From Plenodomus lindquistii (taxonomy: Eukaryota; Ascomycota; Dothideomycetes; Pleosporales; Leptosphaeriaceae), in contig JANUWI010000002.1 in the NCBI GenBank assembly GCA_025504975.1, forward strand, positions 2,108,001 through 2,172,000: DNA of 64,000 nt, read 5' to 3'. Position numbers and translations under genes: made by a program. A model generated the notes under the pieces. The model saw only the letters and a program-made list of their open reading frames with translations, was not told the origin of the DNA and ran no database searches. Within the stretch, counting starts at the first letter, position 1, and every line of letters starts with the position of its first letter. Of this stretch, positions 32,715-44,664 are shown piece by piece.

Positions 32715-33924
32715 CTACTCGTCATCGCCAAAGAATACTTTGATCGGTAGCCAAGCGTCTCCGCACACCTTGAAGCGTTCAGGAAGCGAGCTGATCTCCT
32801 TCATCTCATCATCGGTCAACTCCCAGCCATCGAGCTCGAAATTGCCTTGAATACGCGATGCAGTAACCGACTTGGGAATAACACTGGTCCCACGCTGAAG
32901 TCCCCACATGAGAAGAACTTGTTGAACAGACTTGCCCTTGGACTCCGCAAGCTTCTTGAGCTTCTCGTTTTTGTAGAGGGGTGAATCCGTCGAACCAAGG
33001 CAGCTGTACGCGGTGGCGTGTATTCCCTTCTCCTTGCAGTAATCAATGAGCTTTGGTCTGGCGGTGTGTTAGCCTTCTGGGTACCCTACAACTTCGAGCA
33101 TGCAGCCGACGTACGAAGGGTTGTTGGGGTGAAGCTCGATTTGGTTCACGGCGGGCGTGATCTTGAAGCGCGAGTCGGCGAATAGCTTCTCGAGGTTCTT
33201 GATGGCAAAATTGGAGACTCCAATGTTCTTCACACGGCCAGACTCGGGCAGCTTCTGTAGCTCGGCCCATGTGTCCTTAAAGTCCCAGTCGGGGTAGTGC
33301 TTCTTGAGGTCATCGGGATCAGTGGATGAGGGCCAGTGCTGGGTGACGAGGTTAGCTGTGAGCATGGAGCGGACGGGTTGAACCTCTCAGTCAGGCTTAC
33401 CATGAGGTACAGGTCAACATAGTCGACGCCGAGGCTGCTCAACGAGCTGTTGATGCCTTCTTCAACGCGCTTATGCCAAGGGTTGTCTAACTTGGTGGTG
33501 ATCCAGATCTGCTCACGCGGAACGCCAGAGTCTTTGATACCCTGTCCGACCTCCTTCTCATTGCCATAAGCAAGAGCGGTGTCAATGTGACGATAGCCAG
33601 ACTGAAGAGCAGCTTTGACAGCTTCGCGAACCTCACCAGGCTTCGACTGCCATGTGCCGAGACCAATAGCGGGTATCTTTGCGCCAGTATTGAGCTACAG
33701 GCTGTCAGCCTCTAGATGCTGATATATGGGTTCACAGGACAGGGCGACTAGGAGGTACTTGTTGACAACAGCAAGGTGCCAAAGGTTCATCACGAAATAT
33801 CTCCATGGTACTTCCTGATGTACCCCACAACTTCTTCAGCAACATGGTGGTACTGATCTTGTCATGCTGATGCTGGAATGTTACGTACCGTGAAGCTTTC
33901 CTGTGTCCAATTCTTGGGTGCCAT
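32715..33924 (-). CDS. NADP-dependent aldo-keto reductase
   Basis: Four exons, 33924-33889, 33694-33401, 33338-33115 and 33057-32715, with introns of 194, 62 and 57 bp, give 298 residues. The (beta/alpha)8 AKR fold is clear: [11 protein letters not shown], the catalytic tetrad Asp50 and Tyr55 (in DTALAYGNE), Lys80 (WITTKL) and His111 (LMHWP). GVSNF and QIELHP follow, and IPKS supplies the NADPH 2'-phosphate site. It is likely cytosolic and reduces aldehydes or ketones to alcohols. It belongs with the fungal Gcy1/Ypr1-like (glycerol dehydrogenase/aldehyde reductase) group, but the substrate cannot be read from sequence. The 194-bp first intron is long for this window. It is divergent from the PIP30-like gene. 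Confidence 0.93.
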
Positions 33925-34300
33925 TGTTGCTAGTATGGGTAGTATGAGAGTAAATGGTGGTATTGGAAGTAGAATGAAGGGTAGAGATTGTTGAAAAGAC
34001 AGAAAGTCGGATTCCGTTCTCAAAATAAGCACAACCGCAAGGACCCCGCCGACGTCAGGTAAGTACTGTCGGGGCAAACACCGAGGGGCATTGAAACGGG
34101 CACATCACCCACCGGGAGTAAAGCATCCGCCAATCAGCGCCCAAGTTGGCCGCAAACCTCCTTATCTAGAGGGGCTCACTCAAGTGCTAGCCCTAATGGA
34201 GCACTACACCCGATACATTTCCCACAGGGAAAATACTCCCTGATCTCAATCGCAGACCGTCCACAACGTCGCGCGCTAGCCGCAGACACCCGAGCCGCAG
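33925..34300. promoter_or_regulatory. Divergent promoter, AKR / PIP30-like, with CCAAT box
   Basis: 376 bp between head-to-head genes. A CCAATCA word at 34130-34136 matches the CBC/HAP consensus, including the favoured trailing CA. It lies about 170 bp from the PIP30-like ATG and about 205 bp from the AKR ATG. Confidence 0.4.
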
Positions 34301-34969
34301 ATGTCATCCGGGTTCGTGAGCGGTGGAACTGCCGGTGAAGAAGTGGAACGAGACGACGAATGGAAGCACGCGCAGCGTGAGATTGAAGAAGCCCGTAAAG
34401 CCAAAGCAGACTTGGCGAAGCAGCAAGATGGCAAATCGCTGTTTGAGATCCTGCAGGCCAACAAGGACAAGAAACAAGCAGAGTTCGAAGAAAGAGCCCG
34501 ATTCAAGTTACACAACGCTCTAGACGACGACGAGGCAGACTACTTGGACTCTGTGCTGGAGAAGAAAAGACAAGAGGAGATACGCATCAAGAAAGAGACG
34601 ATGGAGCAATTAGAGCTGTTCAAAAGCCAGCAAGAAGAGACAGAGAGACAAGCATTGGAGGCAGAGAGCGTAGAGCCATTGAAGGAAGGCCGAGAGCAGT
34701 GGGCTCTGAAGGGCCGAAAGAGGAAGAAGGGCTACGAAGGTAGTCTCTTGAAGGGCGTCAAGTTGAGAAAATCCAGCTCGGGTGCGGAGCAACAGAAGCA
34801 GAGCCTGAACCAGACCGAGAGGATGCAGGGCTCTGTGCAGTCGAGCAGCAAGGTCAGCGCCACACCGCAGCAAATCTCCACGTCGGAGTCTGTGCCTGTG
34901 CCCGTCGTCAAGCTGACGACTGCACCGTCACTTGGGTTGGGATATGCATCCTCAGACGACGAAGTTTGA
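34301..34969 (+). CDS. PIP30/FAM192A (NIP30) family protein
   Basis: Single exon, 222 residues. The N-terminal NIP30 domain shows FVSGGTAGEE, DDEWKHAQREIEEAR and DGKSLFEILQANKDKKQAEFEER. It ends in the LDDDEADYLDSVLEKKRQEE block (about residues 5-110). The rest is charged, then Ser/Gln-rich, with a basic stretch (GRKRKKGYEG) that could be a nuclear localisation signal, and an acidic SSDDE C-terminus. In animals the family member PIP30 binds the nuclear proteasome activator PA28gamma; what fungal members do is not established, so only the family is claimed. The acidic Ser-rich end resembles casein kinase 2 sites. Confidence 0.85.
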   Translation: MSSGFVSGGTAGEEVERDDEWKHAQREIEEARKAKADLAKQQDGKSLFEILQANKDKKQAEFEERARFKLHNALDDDEADYLDSVLEKKRQEEIRIKKETMEQLELFKSQQEETERQALEAESVEPLKEGREQWALKGRKRKKGYEGSLLKGVKLRKSSSGAEQQKQSLNQTERMQGSVQSSSKVSATPQQISTSESVPVPVVKLTTAPSLGLGYASSDDEV

Positions 34970-35590
34970 TTGCACGTAGCAGCCGCCGCAGGGGATTCTA
35001 CATCTAGCGCGTCACCAGCGTTGTGACGGAACTCAGGCTCTTGACAGCATGATGCAACCCAGCGACTGGAAGGCACATACCGCAGCTGATGAAATGACAA
35101 TCACACACAATTGTCTTTACCACATGAAGGTCCTGAAGCGGAAGTAGATATGTGGGTAGTGATTGGATCTGTATAGTACCTTAGGACTAGCTTTGAGTGA
35201 TTCCCAGGCTGTGACTCGTCTCTACACACTGTTTCTGGATGGAGAGATGGTTACCGTGTTACATGGGACATAGCTCCACCAGGCCCCGATCGATGGCGCT
35301 GTGCACGTGACCGTGAAGATGAATGAACGCCAAACTGACGCGTGCTGCTGCAATGCGGGGGCGCCACTATCTAGGGTAACTCGTCGCGCGCGGTTGCCCC
35401 AGGATTCGCATCGCCACGACACCACTTCTCGCGGCGCATGACTCTTACGACGCGTTGTCACTGACGCTCGCGCTCTTGTGGCAACAGGTGTTTCCGGTCG
35501 GTCGATGTATTTCCCTTAAAGAACGTTGCACCGTCATGGTAAATAGGCTGTCTCAGGCCGCGTCCAAACCACGCCGCGCCCCCCCAAAAC
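34970..35590. other. Intergenic between PIP30-like and E2 genes
   Basis: 621 bp with the 3' UTR of the PIP30-like gene and the promoter of the E2 gene. A CACGTG E-box lies near 35306 (within TGCACGTGACC), and a C-rich run (CCCCCC) immediately precedes the E2 start codon. No gene was found. Confidence 0.4.
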
Positions 35591-36874
35591 ATGGCTAATG
35601 GTGCCCGCCAGAATTCAAAGTCGCTCCGCAGGCTAGCCGGCGACCATGGCTCTCTGCATACAGCCGGCCTCCCTCCAAACTATCTCTTTCCACCGTCGTC
35701 GGACGGCTCGGCGGACCTGACCTCCCTCGACGTCCTTCTCGCTGGGCCCGTCGGCACGCCTTATGCTGGCGGTGTCTGGAGGCTACATCTCGACATCCCG
35801 CCCTCCTACCCGGCCGCACCACCCACAGCGCAGTTTCGCACGCGGCTATGGCACCCCAACATCGACGAAGCCACGGGCGCCGTCTGCGTAGAGACCCTGA
35901 AGCGTGATTGGAGCAGCTCGCTAAAGTTGAGGGACGTATTAGTGACAATTTCCTGTCTGCTCATTCAACCGAACCCTGCAAGTGCACTCAACGAAGCTGC
36001 AGGACAATTGGCCAGCGAGGACTGGGACACGTACTGTAGGCGCGCCAAGCTGATGACTGAGATCCATGCTCCAGTGCCAGGAAGCATAGCCGCACAAGTC
36101 AAGGAAGCGCAGATGCGGGGCGAAGATGTCGAACCTAACGCAGAGTCGCCCATGTCCAAGACGAGGAATGGTGGAGAGGACGTCGACCACGCGAAAGCTC
36201 TACCGTCCACATCGAAGCGACATGTTGCTACGGAGGATGAGGAAAATACCCGCCAAATTGGAGAAATTCAAGAGCTCAAAAGCGACCCCGAGAGCGATTG
36301 GATTCCAGGGCCCAATGCCACTTCAAAGGCACCTATGAAGAGACGGGAGAACAATGCCTTCGGTATCAAGGGCTTGGACGACGCCACGCAACGGGGCTCA
36401 ACGGCCAAGCGCATATTTGTCGCGACCGGGCTAGCAGTCGGGCCAGCACAGGAAGGTACTTCATACAATACGGAGCCCTTCACTACTGTGGCCTCTAAGC
36501 GCGGAGCTCAGATGAGCCCTGCTGTCAATTTACGTCTACCCACAGCCGCCTCAGATCTGGCGTCTCAGATTGCTGACACTCCAGAGGTGTTGAAATACTC
36601 CCACCGAAACCCTTTCTCAACCCTTCAGCCGAATAATCAACTACATCCTCTTCTCCGAGAGTTCTCGTATTCTTGGGAAGACGCAAGGACGTTGAAGGAT
36701 GCGGAGATCCTAGGAGAAGGTGCAAGCAAAGATCGGACCCGGAAAAGAATCGCGAGTGATGAGCTCGAGGCAAAACGGAGCTGGGAAATGAAGAGGTTCA
36801 AGAATGCAGGGCTTGATTTGGGACGCTACAATCGTGGCGACTTTGGACCCAGGATAGGCGTCAGCCGGCTGTGA
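35591..36874 (+). CDS. Ubiquitin-conjugating enzyme E2, UBE2S-like, long tail
   Basis: Single exon, 427 residues. The UBC fold covers about 1-165 with HPN at 88-90 and the catalytic Cys99 (GAVCVETLKRDW). The LLIQPNPASALNEAAGQL block followed by YCRRAKLMTEIH is the best match to UBE2S among E2 classes. UBE2S extends Lys11-linked ubiquitin chains with the APC/C at mitotic exit. The remaining roughly 260 residues are a charged extension, far longer than the human tail, with a conserved-looking block near the end (HRNPFSTLQPNNQL...LREFSYSW, then KRSWEMKRFKNAGLDLGRYNRGDFGPR). The last three residues are SRL: compare the Arg-Leu end used by UBE2S for APC/C docking. SRL also resembles a peroxisomal PTS1. 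Nuclear localisation is inferred. Confidence 0.85.
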   Translation: MANGARQNSKSLRRLAGDHGSLHTAGLPPNYLFPPSSDGSADLTSLDVLLAGPVGTPYAGGVWRLHLDIPPSYPAAPPTAQFRTRLWHPNIDEATGAVCVETLKRDWSSSLKLRDVLVTISCLLIQPNPASALNEAAGQLASEDWDTYCRRAKLMTEIHAPVPGSIAAQVKEAQMRGEDVEPNAESPMSKTRNGGEDVDHAKALPSTSKRHVATEDEENTRQIGEIQELKSDPESDWIPGPNATSKAPMKRRENNAFGIKGLDDATQRGSTAKRIFVATGLAVGPAQEGTSYNTEPFTTVASKRGAQMSPAVNLRLPTAASDLASQIADTPEVLKYSHRNPFSTLQPNNQLHPLLREFSYSWEDARTLKDAEILGEGASKDRTRKRIASDELEAKRSWEMKRFKNAGLDLGRYNRGDFGPRIGVSRL

Positions 36875-37268
36875 TCTCAACACGGCTATGCTACAGGGTT
36901 TCCTCTTTCCCTTCTGCGGCCCACGGGAAAATTAGCGGGACCGGCCAAGCCCAAAAATGTCCACCACGCCGTGGGTGGTGATTTGCGCTGACCATTCCTA
37001 CCGCTTTCCCCATGCAGTCGCACTACGTCTGGGCGAATGTGTTCAAGCGTGATCGCTTTCGTGCCTAGCAGAAACCCACCTACTGTATAAGGACTGTTTG
37101 CCATCTCTACGTGTGTCATGTCTCTTTGCATCGTGCAAATGCTGATCCGACGCTTGTGTTTCCCACAACGCACCCGAATTTCCTCCTTGTGCAACCAACA
37201 GCCGAATTCCACGTTTTCACCATTTTAAAGTTACTTCTCACACATTGTTCGCCTGGTGCCGACGCGCC
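36875..37268. other. Intergenic, right side of the gene island
   Basis: 394 bp of normal composition between the E2 gene and the decayed fragment. No feature was recognised. Confidence 0.4.
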
Positions 37269-37660
37269 ATGGCATCACCTGCCGCCCCCGAGACAGATGC
37301 CGATGTCCTCAGACATTTGCAAGAGATGACAGCACAGCAGGAGCCAGGTCTGAAGCAATGTTATCAAATCAAACGCAACCCTGCACGCTTTCCCTTACGG
37401 CCAGACACAGAATGGGGGTTTGTCGTTGTCCGCGCTGCTTATAGTCCATCTAGCGATGGGGCGTGGGCCTAAATACTTGAATTTCTTCGCGCGGAGGTCT
37501 GAAGTCTTCAACGTAAGCAGCCTGATTAGAGCTGCTTCCACGTTATGAGATAACTATTATCGAGGACACAGCAACGATTACCGGCGCAGGTTCTTACGCC
37601 GCGGAATGGGACCTCTCGAAGAAGCAGGGTTACCACTAAGGGTTTCACTAGAGACTAGAA
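37269..37660 (+). pseudogene. Decayed fragment of an uncharacterised fungal gene
   Basis: From the ATG at 37269 an open frame of 67 codons ends at TAA 37470. It continues after that stop as ILEFLRAEV, then meets TGA at 37500. A second frame at about 37529-37640 gives LLPRYEITIIED, and a third gives DYRRRF near 37580. The combination (WGFVVVRAAY start, then a Glu/Asp-containing LLP...IIED block, then RRRF) loosely resembles a large family of uncharacterised proteins common in Pleosporales-like fungi. A frameshift or lost intron plus stops suggests decay, and the fragment abuts the AT block. An alternative is a real gene with a 59-bp intron from 37512; that would still leave the TAA and TGA unexplained. 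Confidence 0.5.
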
Positions 37661-37744
37661 TGATAATAAGACTAGTGATAACTACAAAGCCGTTAAATGA
37701 GTATGCTTTGACATAACATTACTATACTACTAAATAGATCGATA
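37661..37744. other. Right gene-island/AT-block transition
   Basis: Short transition of falling GC content. It ends just before the TG that begins the first LTR-like repeat. Confidence 0.5.
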
Positions 37745-38742
37745 TGTTGCACGTACACAGTACTCAGCCAACGCTGTACCCACTTAATCTCAGAATCTTC
37801 CGTAAAGCTCCCCTGCTTACGCCTACGTGATCCTACGTAGCAAGGGTATATATATAGTATAATCTCTTCCTAGCTAGTAATATAATAATCTATCTTCTAA
37901 TTATTTCTAAGTACCTTTTTCTATAATAGTTATAAGCCTAGAAGCGTTTTTTTATTTCTAATTTCTTTTCTATTTTTTAATAGAGGCGTTTTAAAATAGA
38001 TATTTAAATACTCTAATTATTACTAATATTTTAATTTTAATAATTACTACTATAATAGCTACTATATATTTTTTAAATAATTTAGCTAACTAGCTTAACT
38101 AGTTTCTATAGTACTAGCTATTTATAATAAATTAAAGCATCTAGTAATATTATAATTGTAATAAAAGCTTATTACTATATTTTATAATAACTAATTAAAT
38201 AAACTAGACTTTTTACCTAAATATAATATTAAATAATTTAGAATTAATATAGTTTAGTATAAAATTTATAAAAGCTAGTAGTTTATTAAAAATAAAAAGT
38301 TTAAAGCTATATAGAAATAGATTAATACTATAGTTAAACTAAATTATTTTAACTATATTTTTTTATATTATTATAACTAAAACTATTACTCTATAGGCTT
38401 TTATAAAAATATTTAAAAAAAATTAGCTTTAAATAAAAATAGTATAAAAAACTAGAAATAAGCTAAATACTAAATTTATTTATAAAAAGTCTATACTACT
38501 AATAATATAAGCTACTAGTAGTAGAAATTAATATATTTTTAAAAATAAACTAAAAAATATAATTTTAATAAAATATAAATTTAAATTATAATTTTTAACT
38601 ATATAAATACTTTTATACTAAAGTTTTTATTTAACTATATAGAATCTATATACTAAATAATTATTAAAAATAAAATACTAAAGTATACTACTTATACTTT
38701 AATATTTATATAGACTAGCTATATTTATTTTAAATTACTTTA
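37745..38742 (+). repeat. LTR-like repeat, copy 1 (998 bp)
   Basis: Begins TGTTGCACGTACACAG. It is colinear over its whole length with copy 2 (38743-39731) and in part with copy 3 (45223-45409). In the first 30 bases every difference from copy 2 is C in copy 1 to T in copy 2 or G to A, so the aligned start in copy 2 reads TATTATATATATATAG. The first 130 bases of copy 1 keep many C, CA and TG, while the remainder is heavily RIPped: a RIP gradient from the edge inward. The TG start and about 1-kb length suit an LTR; the end (...ATTACTTTA) may be a RIPped CA. Confidence 0.7.
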
Positions 38743-39731
38743 TATTATATATATATAGTACTTAGTTAACCCTATATCTACTTAATTTTAGAATCTTCTA
38801 TAAAGCTTTTCTACTTTTATTTATATAATTCTACGTAGTAAAAGTATATATAGTATAATCTCTTTCTAGCTAGTAATATAATAATATATCTTCTAATTAT
38901 TTCTAAATATCTATTTCTATAATAGTTATAAACCTAGAAGCGCTTTTTTATTTTTAATTTATTTTTCTATTTTTTAATAGAAGCGCTTTAAAATAGGTGC
39001 TTAAACGCTTTAATTATTACTAATATTTTAATTTTAATAATTATTACTATAATAGCTACTAGGAATTTTTTAATAGTCTAGCTAACTAGTTTAACTAGTT
39101 TCTATAGTACTAGCTATTTACTATAAATTAGAGCGTCTAGTAATACTATAATTCTAATAAAAAGTTTATTACTACTTTTTATAATAACTAATCTAATAAG
39201 CTAGACTTTTTAACTAAATATAATATTAAACTATTTAAAATTAAAGTAGCCTAGTATAAAATTTATAAAAGCTAGTAGCTAAAAAGTTTAAAGTTATATA
39301 AAAATAGATTAATACTATAGTTAAGTTTAATTTTCTCTAACTATATTTTTTTAATATTATTATAACTAAAACTATTACTCTATAGGCTTTTATAAAAGCA
39401 CTTAAAAAAAATTAGCTTTAAATAAAAATAGTTTAAAAAACTAGATATAGGCTAAGTATAAAGCTTATTTATAAAAAATCTATACTACTAATAACGCAAG
39501 CTGCTAGTAGTAAAAGTAAATTTTTTTTTATAAAAAAACTAAAGTATATAAATTTAATAAAGTAGAAAGCTAGATTACTATTTATAACTATTTAAACGTT
39601 TTTATACTAAAGCTTTTACCTAACTAGGTAAAATCTATATACTAAAAAATTATTAAAAATAAAGTACTAAAGTATACTACTAATATTTTAATATTTAAAT
39701 AGATTAGCTATATCTATTTTAAATTACTTTA
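38743..39731 (+). repeat. LTR-like repeat, copy 2 (989 bp), 5' LTR of the plus-strand Copia element
   Basis: Directly abuts copy 1 without spacer. It is followed at 39732 by sequence that also follows copy 3 at 45410. That shared 3' neighbour marks the LTR/internal border, so this copy is the 5' LTR of the downstream element. Heavily RIPped. Confidence 0.7.
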
Positions 39732-42700
39732 CTAATATATACTACGTACTAGAAATAGAAAAAAAAAATTTTTTTTTACTATAGATATAGATAATAGTTT
39801 AATAAAAGCTTTAGAATTAGCTATATATCTCTATAATAAAGATTATAAATAGAGCCTAAAAAATTACTACTAAGTAAAAGCTACGCTTACTAATAAACTA
39901 TATAAAATAAAAAAAAAAAAAAACTATTAGCCTATTTTAATAAGCTATAATTTAAATTTTTTAAAAAAGTAGTAAAGGCTAAAAGCTCTACTAATAAATA
40001 GAATAGAAAAGCTAAAAGTAGAGAATTTAGAAGCTTCTCTAGAGTAATTTAAACTGCTTTTATTAATTTATAACTAAATTACTCTATAATAATATATAAA
40101 GTATATAGTACTATAAATTTTAATACTTATCTACTATCTAAAAGTATAATTTTAAATAATAGAGGTACTTTTTACTTAGTTAATTTAGTTAATTATTTTA
40201 AGCTAGGCACTTTTAAAAAAAGTAGAGAGATTTTTATAGTAAAAGTAGGTATCTAGTCTTTCTAAATCTCTAGAATAGGTATTTAAATAATAAAAAATAT
40301 TTTTATAGAAGTATATAAAAAGCGTATAGAGGATTTAGTACTACTTAATATAGTAGTAATAAAAAAATTCTATATTAATATTATATTAGAAGCTCTACTT
40401 TAAAGTAAAAAAGTATAGTATTTTAGACTAAATATAATACTATAATATAGTAGTTATAAAAAAAGCGTTATATTAGCCTAGTTAATATATAAATAGAATT
40501 TAACTTTTATAGAATATAAGTCTATTACTATCTACTTTTTAGCTATAAATATAATTTTAGTTTTAATAAAAAAATCTTTTACTACCTATTTACGCTCTAA
40601 TTTAGAGAAGTTTTAGTATACTAGATCTAGCTACTTTAATTTAGAGGCGCTTTAAGTATTTATAAAGTATACTAGAGGTATATAAATAAATAGTATTTTA
40701 TAGAAAAAATATAAATACTACGCTGTAATTTACGCTAGCTAAATTATTTTATAAAAACTTTAAAAATAGTCTATTTAGCTATATTAGAGAGTATTATAGA
40801 ATCTTTTTAATATACTATAAAAAAGCTCTAGAGAATAGTAAATACTTATTATTAAAAATAATTATAGTAGTAAACTTTATACCTATAGCTTTATAAAAAA
40901 AAAAGTAAAAAAAACTTTTAGAATTTTTAAAATATTTTAGAGTATAATCTATATCTAGTATAAGTTTAAAATCTATATTATTATATAAAATAATAATATA
41001 GTAATACTTCTCTAGCGTAGATTATTAGATTTTAAAATATAGATAAAAAATATAAGTATTAAAAGTAAAAGCTTACTTTTTTATACCTATAAGCTAAATA
41101 GTAGGCTAGAAAAAGTAAGTAAAAAAATTATTATAAAGTAAATTAAAATAAAAATTACTACTAACCTACTTAAAAAGTTATAGCTTTATATTATTAAAGT
41201 AGTAACGTAGCTATATAATATAAGCCTATTTTAAATTTAAAATATATAGTTTCTAAATAAAACGCTTTTTTAATAGTTTTAAAAGTAGTTTAAATAGTAT
41301 TAACTAGTATAGATTAAGCTTTAGATAGCTAATTTATAGCTAGATTAGAGTAGTATTTACGCCTATAGCTATAGAGTCTATTCTTTAAATAGAGATAGAG
41401 CAGCTAGATATTATAAATAGTGTTTTAAAGTAACTTTATAAAGTTATATTAAATATCTAGTAGAATATAGATTATTTAATATATATAAAATATAGATTTC
41501 TAAGTTTATCTCTATTATTACTATATATAATATTACTTTTAATAAAAATCTTTTCTATAACTCTAAAAAACTAGCTTTTTAAATAATAAAAAAGCTATAA
41601 TAAATAGTATTAGTACTAGAAATAGAAAAAAATAAGCCTAAAAATTTTAATTAGCTTAATTAACTTTTTAAAGCTATAAATAAGTCTAATAATATAGAAG
41701 TAGTACTATATAAATTAAACTTAGTTTATTAGCTAGAAAGTAAAAAAAATATAGTAGTAGCTAATAATCTAAATAGCTAACTTAATTATTAAATACTATA
41801 GAAGCTTTTTTTACTATTAGTAGCACGCTTAGCTAGCGCGTTATAAAAAATTAATATAGATTTAAATAGCTTTTCTAGTTTATATACTCTAGAGTTTATA
41901 TCTAACTCTATTAGGCCTAGCTATTATAGTAGTAGTTTATATAATAAACTTTATTTTATAAAAATAGGCCTACTATCTAATATTAATAAAATTTTAAAAA
42001 ACTTTTATTATAATATTAATAAAGCGCTTTATAAAGCGCCTAAATTTTAATAACTAGCTTTTTTTTAAATAACTACTATTTTTATAGTACTATCTAAAGT
42101 AGTATTTATAGCTATATAATAAGTATACCTACTTTTTTTATACTTTATAATAACTAGAGATAGATTATCTATTTATAGAAGTAGAAAAGTCTATAAAAAA
42201 AATTCTAATACTTTAGTATTAGAGAGTAATACTACTTTTAAAGTATACTTTATATAGAATTTTTTAAATAGAATTAATAGAAAGAATCTTCTCTAGAACT
42301 TTTTAAACTAAGTTTTTATTTATATTTACTAAAAATACGCTACTATTTATATAATAATTAAAGTAGCTATTTATAGAACTACTAAATTCTAAAATTTAAA
42401 AATTAGATAGATCTACTAAAATAAACTTCTAAAGCTCTCTACTAAATAGTAAAATCTCTATATATACTTCTTAAACTATTATTTTACTAAGCTTGTAACT
42501 AAAAAATTAATACGCTCTATTTTAAAAGTACCTAGAAAATTATAAAGCGCTTTATAGTTTAAAAGTAGCTATTTTTTTTTAGATAGGTATTAATTTATAA
42601 ATTTAATAAAAATAGATATTTTTTAAAATATAAAGCCTAAATAGTAGTATAAAGTAATCTCTAGTTTATTAATACGCTTTATTTAATATATACTATAATA

Positions 42701-44612
42701 CTTATATTTTATATTTTCTAGCTAGCTATAGCTATTATAGCTTACTAAAACTTTAAAATAAATTAGTATAATATTATTAGAGCATTTCTAAATGCTTTTA
42801 TAGATTACTAAAATAATATTATTTATAAGCTACTAAATAGCTATAAACTTATAGGTAAGTGTATACTACTACTCTAAACTTTATATAATTTCTATAATTT
42901 ACTACTTTTATAGTACTAGAAGCTCTCTATAACTTTTAAATAGCTTAGTTTAATTATTTTAATAAAAACTATATTTTTTCTATACGCCTAATTAAAAAAC
43001 CTACTTACTTTTTTATATTAATAATATTCTAATTATATATTACTAAAGTTATATTATATAAGCTTACTAGATAGTAATAACTTTTAAAAATAAATATTAA
43101 ATTAAAAATAAAAGATTAATTAAATAGTTTCTAGAGATATAAATAATTAAAAATTAAATAAAAAAAAAATTTTATTTATCTATAATAAGTATATTAAAAT
43201 TTTTTTCAAGAAGTTTAGTATAGTAGACTCTGTTTATTTTTCTAACACGCTATTTCTAAGCTCTAAACTAGAAAAAAATACTAAAAAAGCTACTAAATAG
43301 TAAATTAAAAAGTATTAGAAAATAATTAAATTTATTCTATATACTACTATAATAGTGCGCCTAGATATTATATTTACTACTTTTAAACCTTTATAATATT
43401 TTACTAACTCTACTCTATAGTATTTTAAAACTATCTACTAGATAATTCTATATTTTTACTAAATAAGGTATTATATAATATAGTATAGCTAGAGTAATTT
43501 AAAGCTTATAATATATAGTAATACATTTTTTATAAATAATATTAAAATATAATATTTATTCTAAAGCTATATTATTATACTCTATAAAAAAGTAATTATA
43601 TAGAAAGTAGTTTATTAAATAACTATTATAATATTAATAACTAAAGCTAAGCTACTATTTTTAAATATATTACTAAAAAATTAATAAAGCTCTAAAATCT
43701 TTTCTAGAAGCTTTATATACCTATACCTAAGCTCTATAAAATTTTCTATAATAATTAATAAATAATCTAGTTTATTATAGGTAAAGAAGAATATATTACT
43801 ATAAAGCTATAATACGTTAATATATAGAATATATAGCTTAGATAAAAATATAAAAAAAAAATTTTTATAATTAGCTACCTTTTTATAAATAAAATACTAG
43901 TAGATAGGCTTACTAAAAATCTTTCTAAATAATTTTTTAATACTTTTAAGAATTATTTAAAGCTATAAAATATAAAAGCTAAAATTATAATATTACTAAA
44001 ATAAAATAAATAATTATTTAATAATTTTTATTTATATTTATATAATATAATATATAGGCTAAAGTCTATTCTTAAAAAATTTATAGACTACGCCTAGTAG
44101 CAGCGTTTAAAAGAAGCTAGATCTACTTTATTACTTTATTAATAAACTTACTAATTAACCTTTTAATATTTTTATATTATAAAAAAAACTAGCTTATTTA
44201 CTAGTAGTAGAGGGTGCGCTAAAAATAGAAAGCTTATTTTTTTTTTTTAGTACTTTTAAAAGTAAATAGAGTTTTTAGTGTAAATACTTAAGTTTATTTT
44301 AATTTACCTCTATAGCTTTTAATATAATAAACGCTTTAAAGTAGTAAAAAGTAAAAGTAAAGCTATACTAAAATTAGTAAAGTTTATTTAACTAATAAAA
44401 TTATTTATTTACATAGATTAGTATTAATATCTAAAGGCGTAGAGCTAGTAGCTTTTACTATAGATTTTATTATAGTTCTAGTAGTATTTATTATTTTATA
44501 TAAAAGCGCTATATATATAGTTTAAATAGAAAATAGCGCGTTTTTTTATAGAATTACTATAATAAAACTACGTACTAGCTAGTATAATAGTAGTAGTAGT
44601 AGTAGTATACTC

Positions 44613-44664
<52 letters not shown>

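Noticed and set aside
4147..33924. Secondary-metabolite cluster suggested by a transporter, a Zn2Cys6 regulator and an aldo-keto reductase
   Set aside because: The three are scattered over 30 kb among housekeeping genes, the transporter is broken, and no core synthase is present.
35591..36874. Pex4 (peroxisomal E2) on the strength of the SRL ending
   Set aside because: The catalytic domain matches UBE2S blocks, the protein is far longer than Pex4, and a three-residue ending alone is weak evidence.
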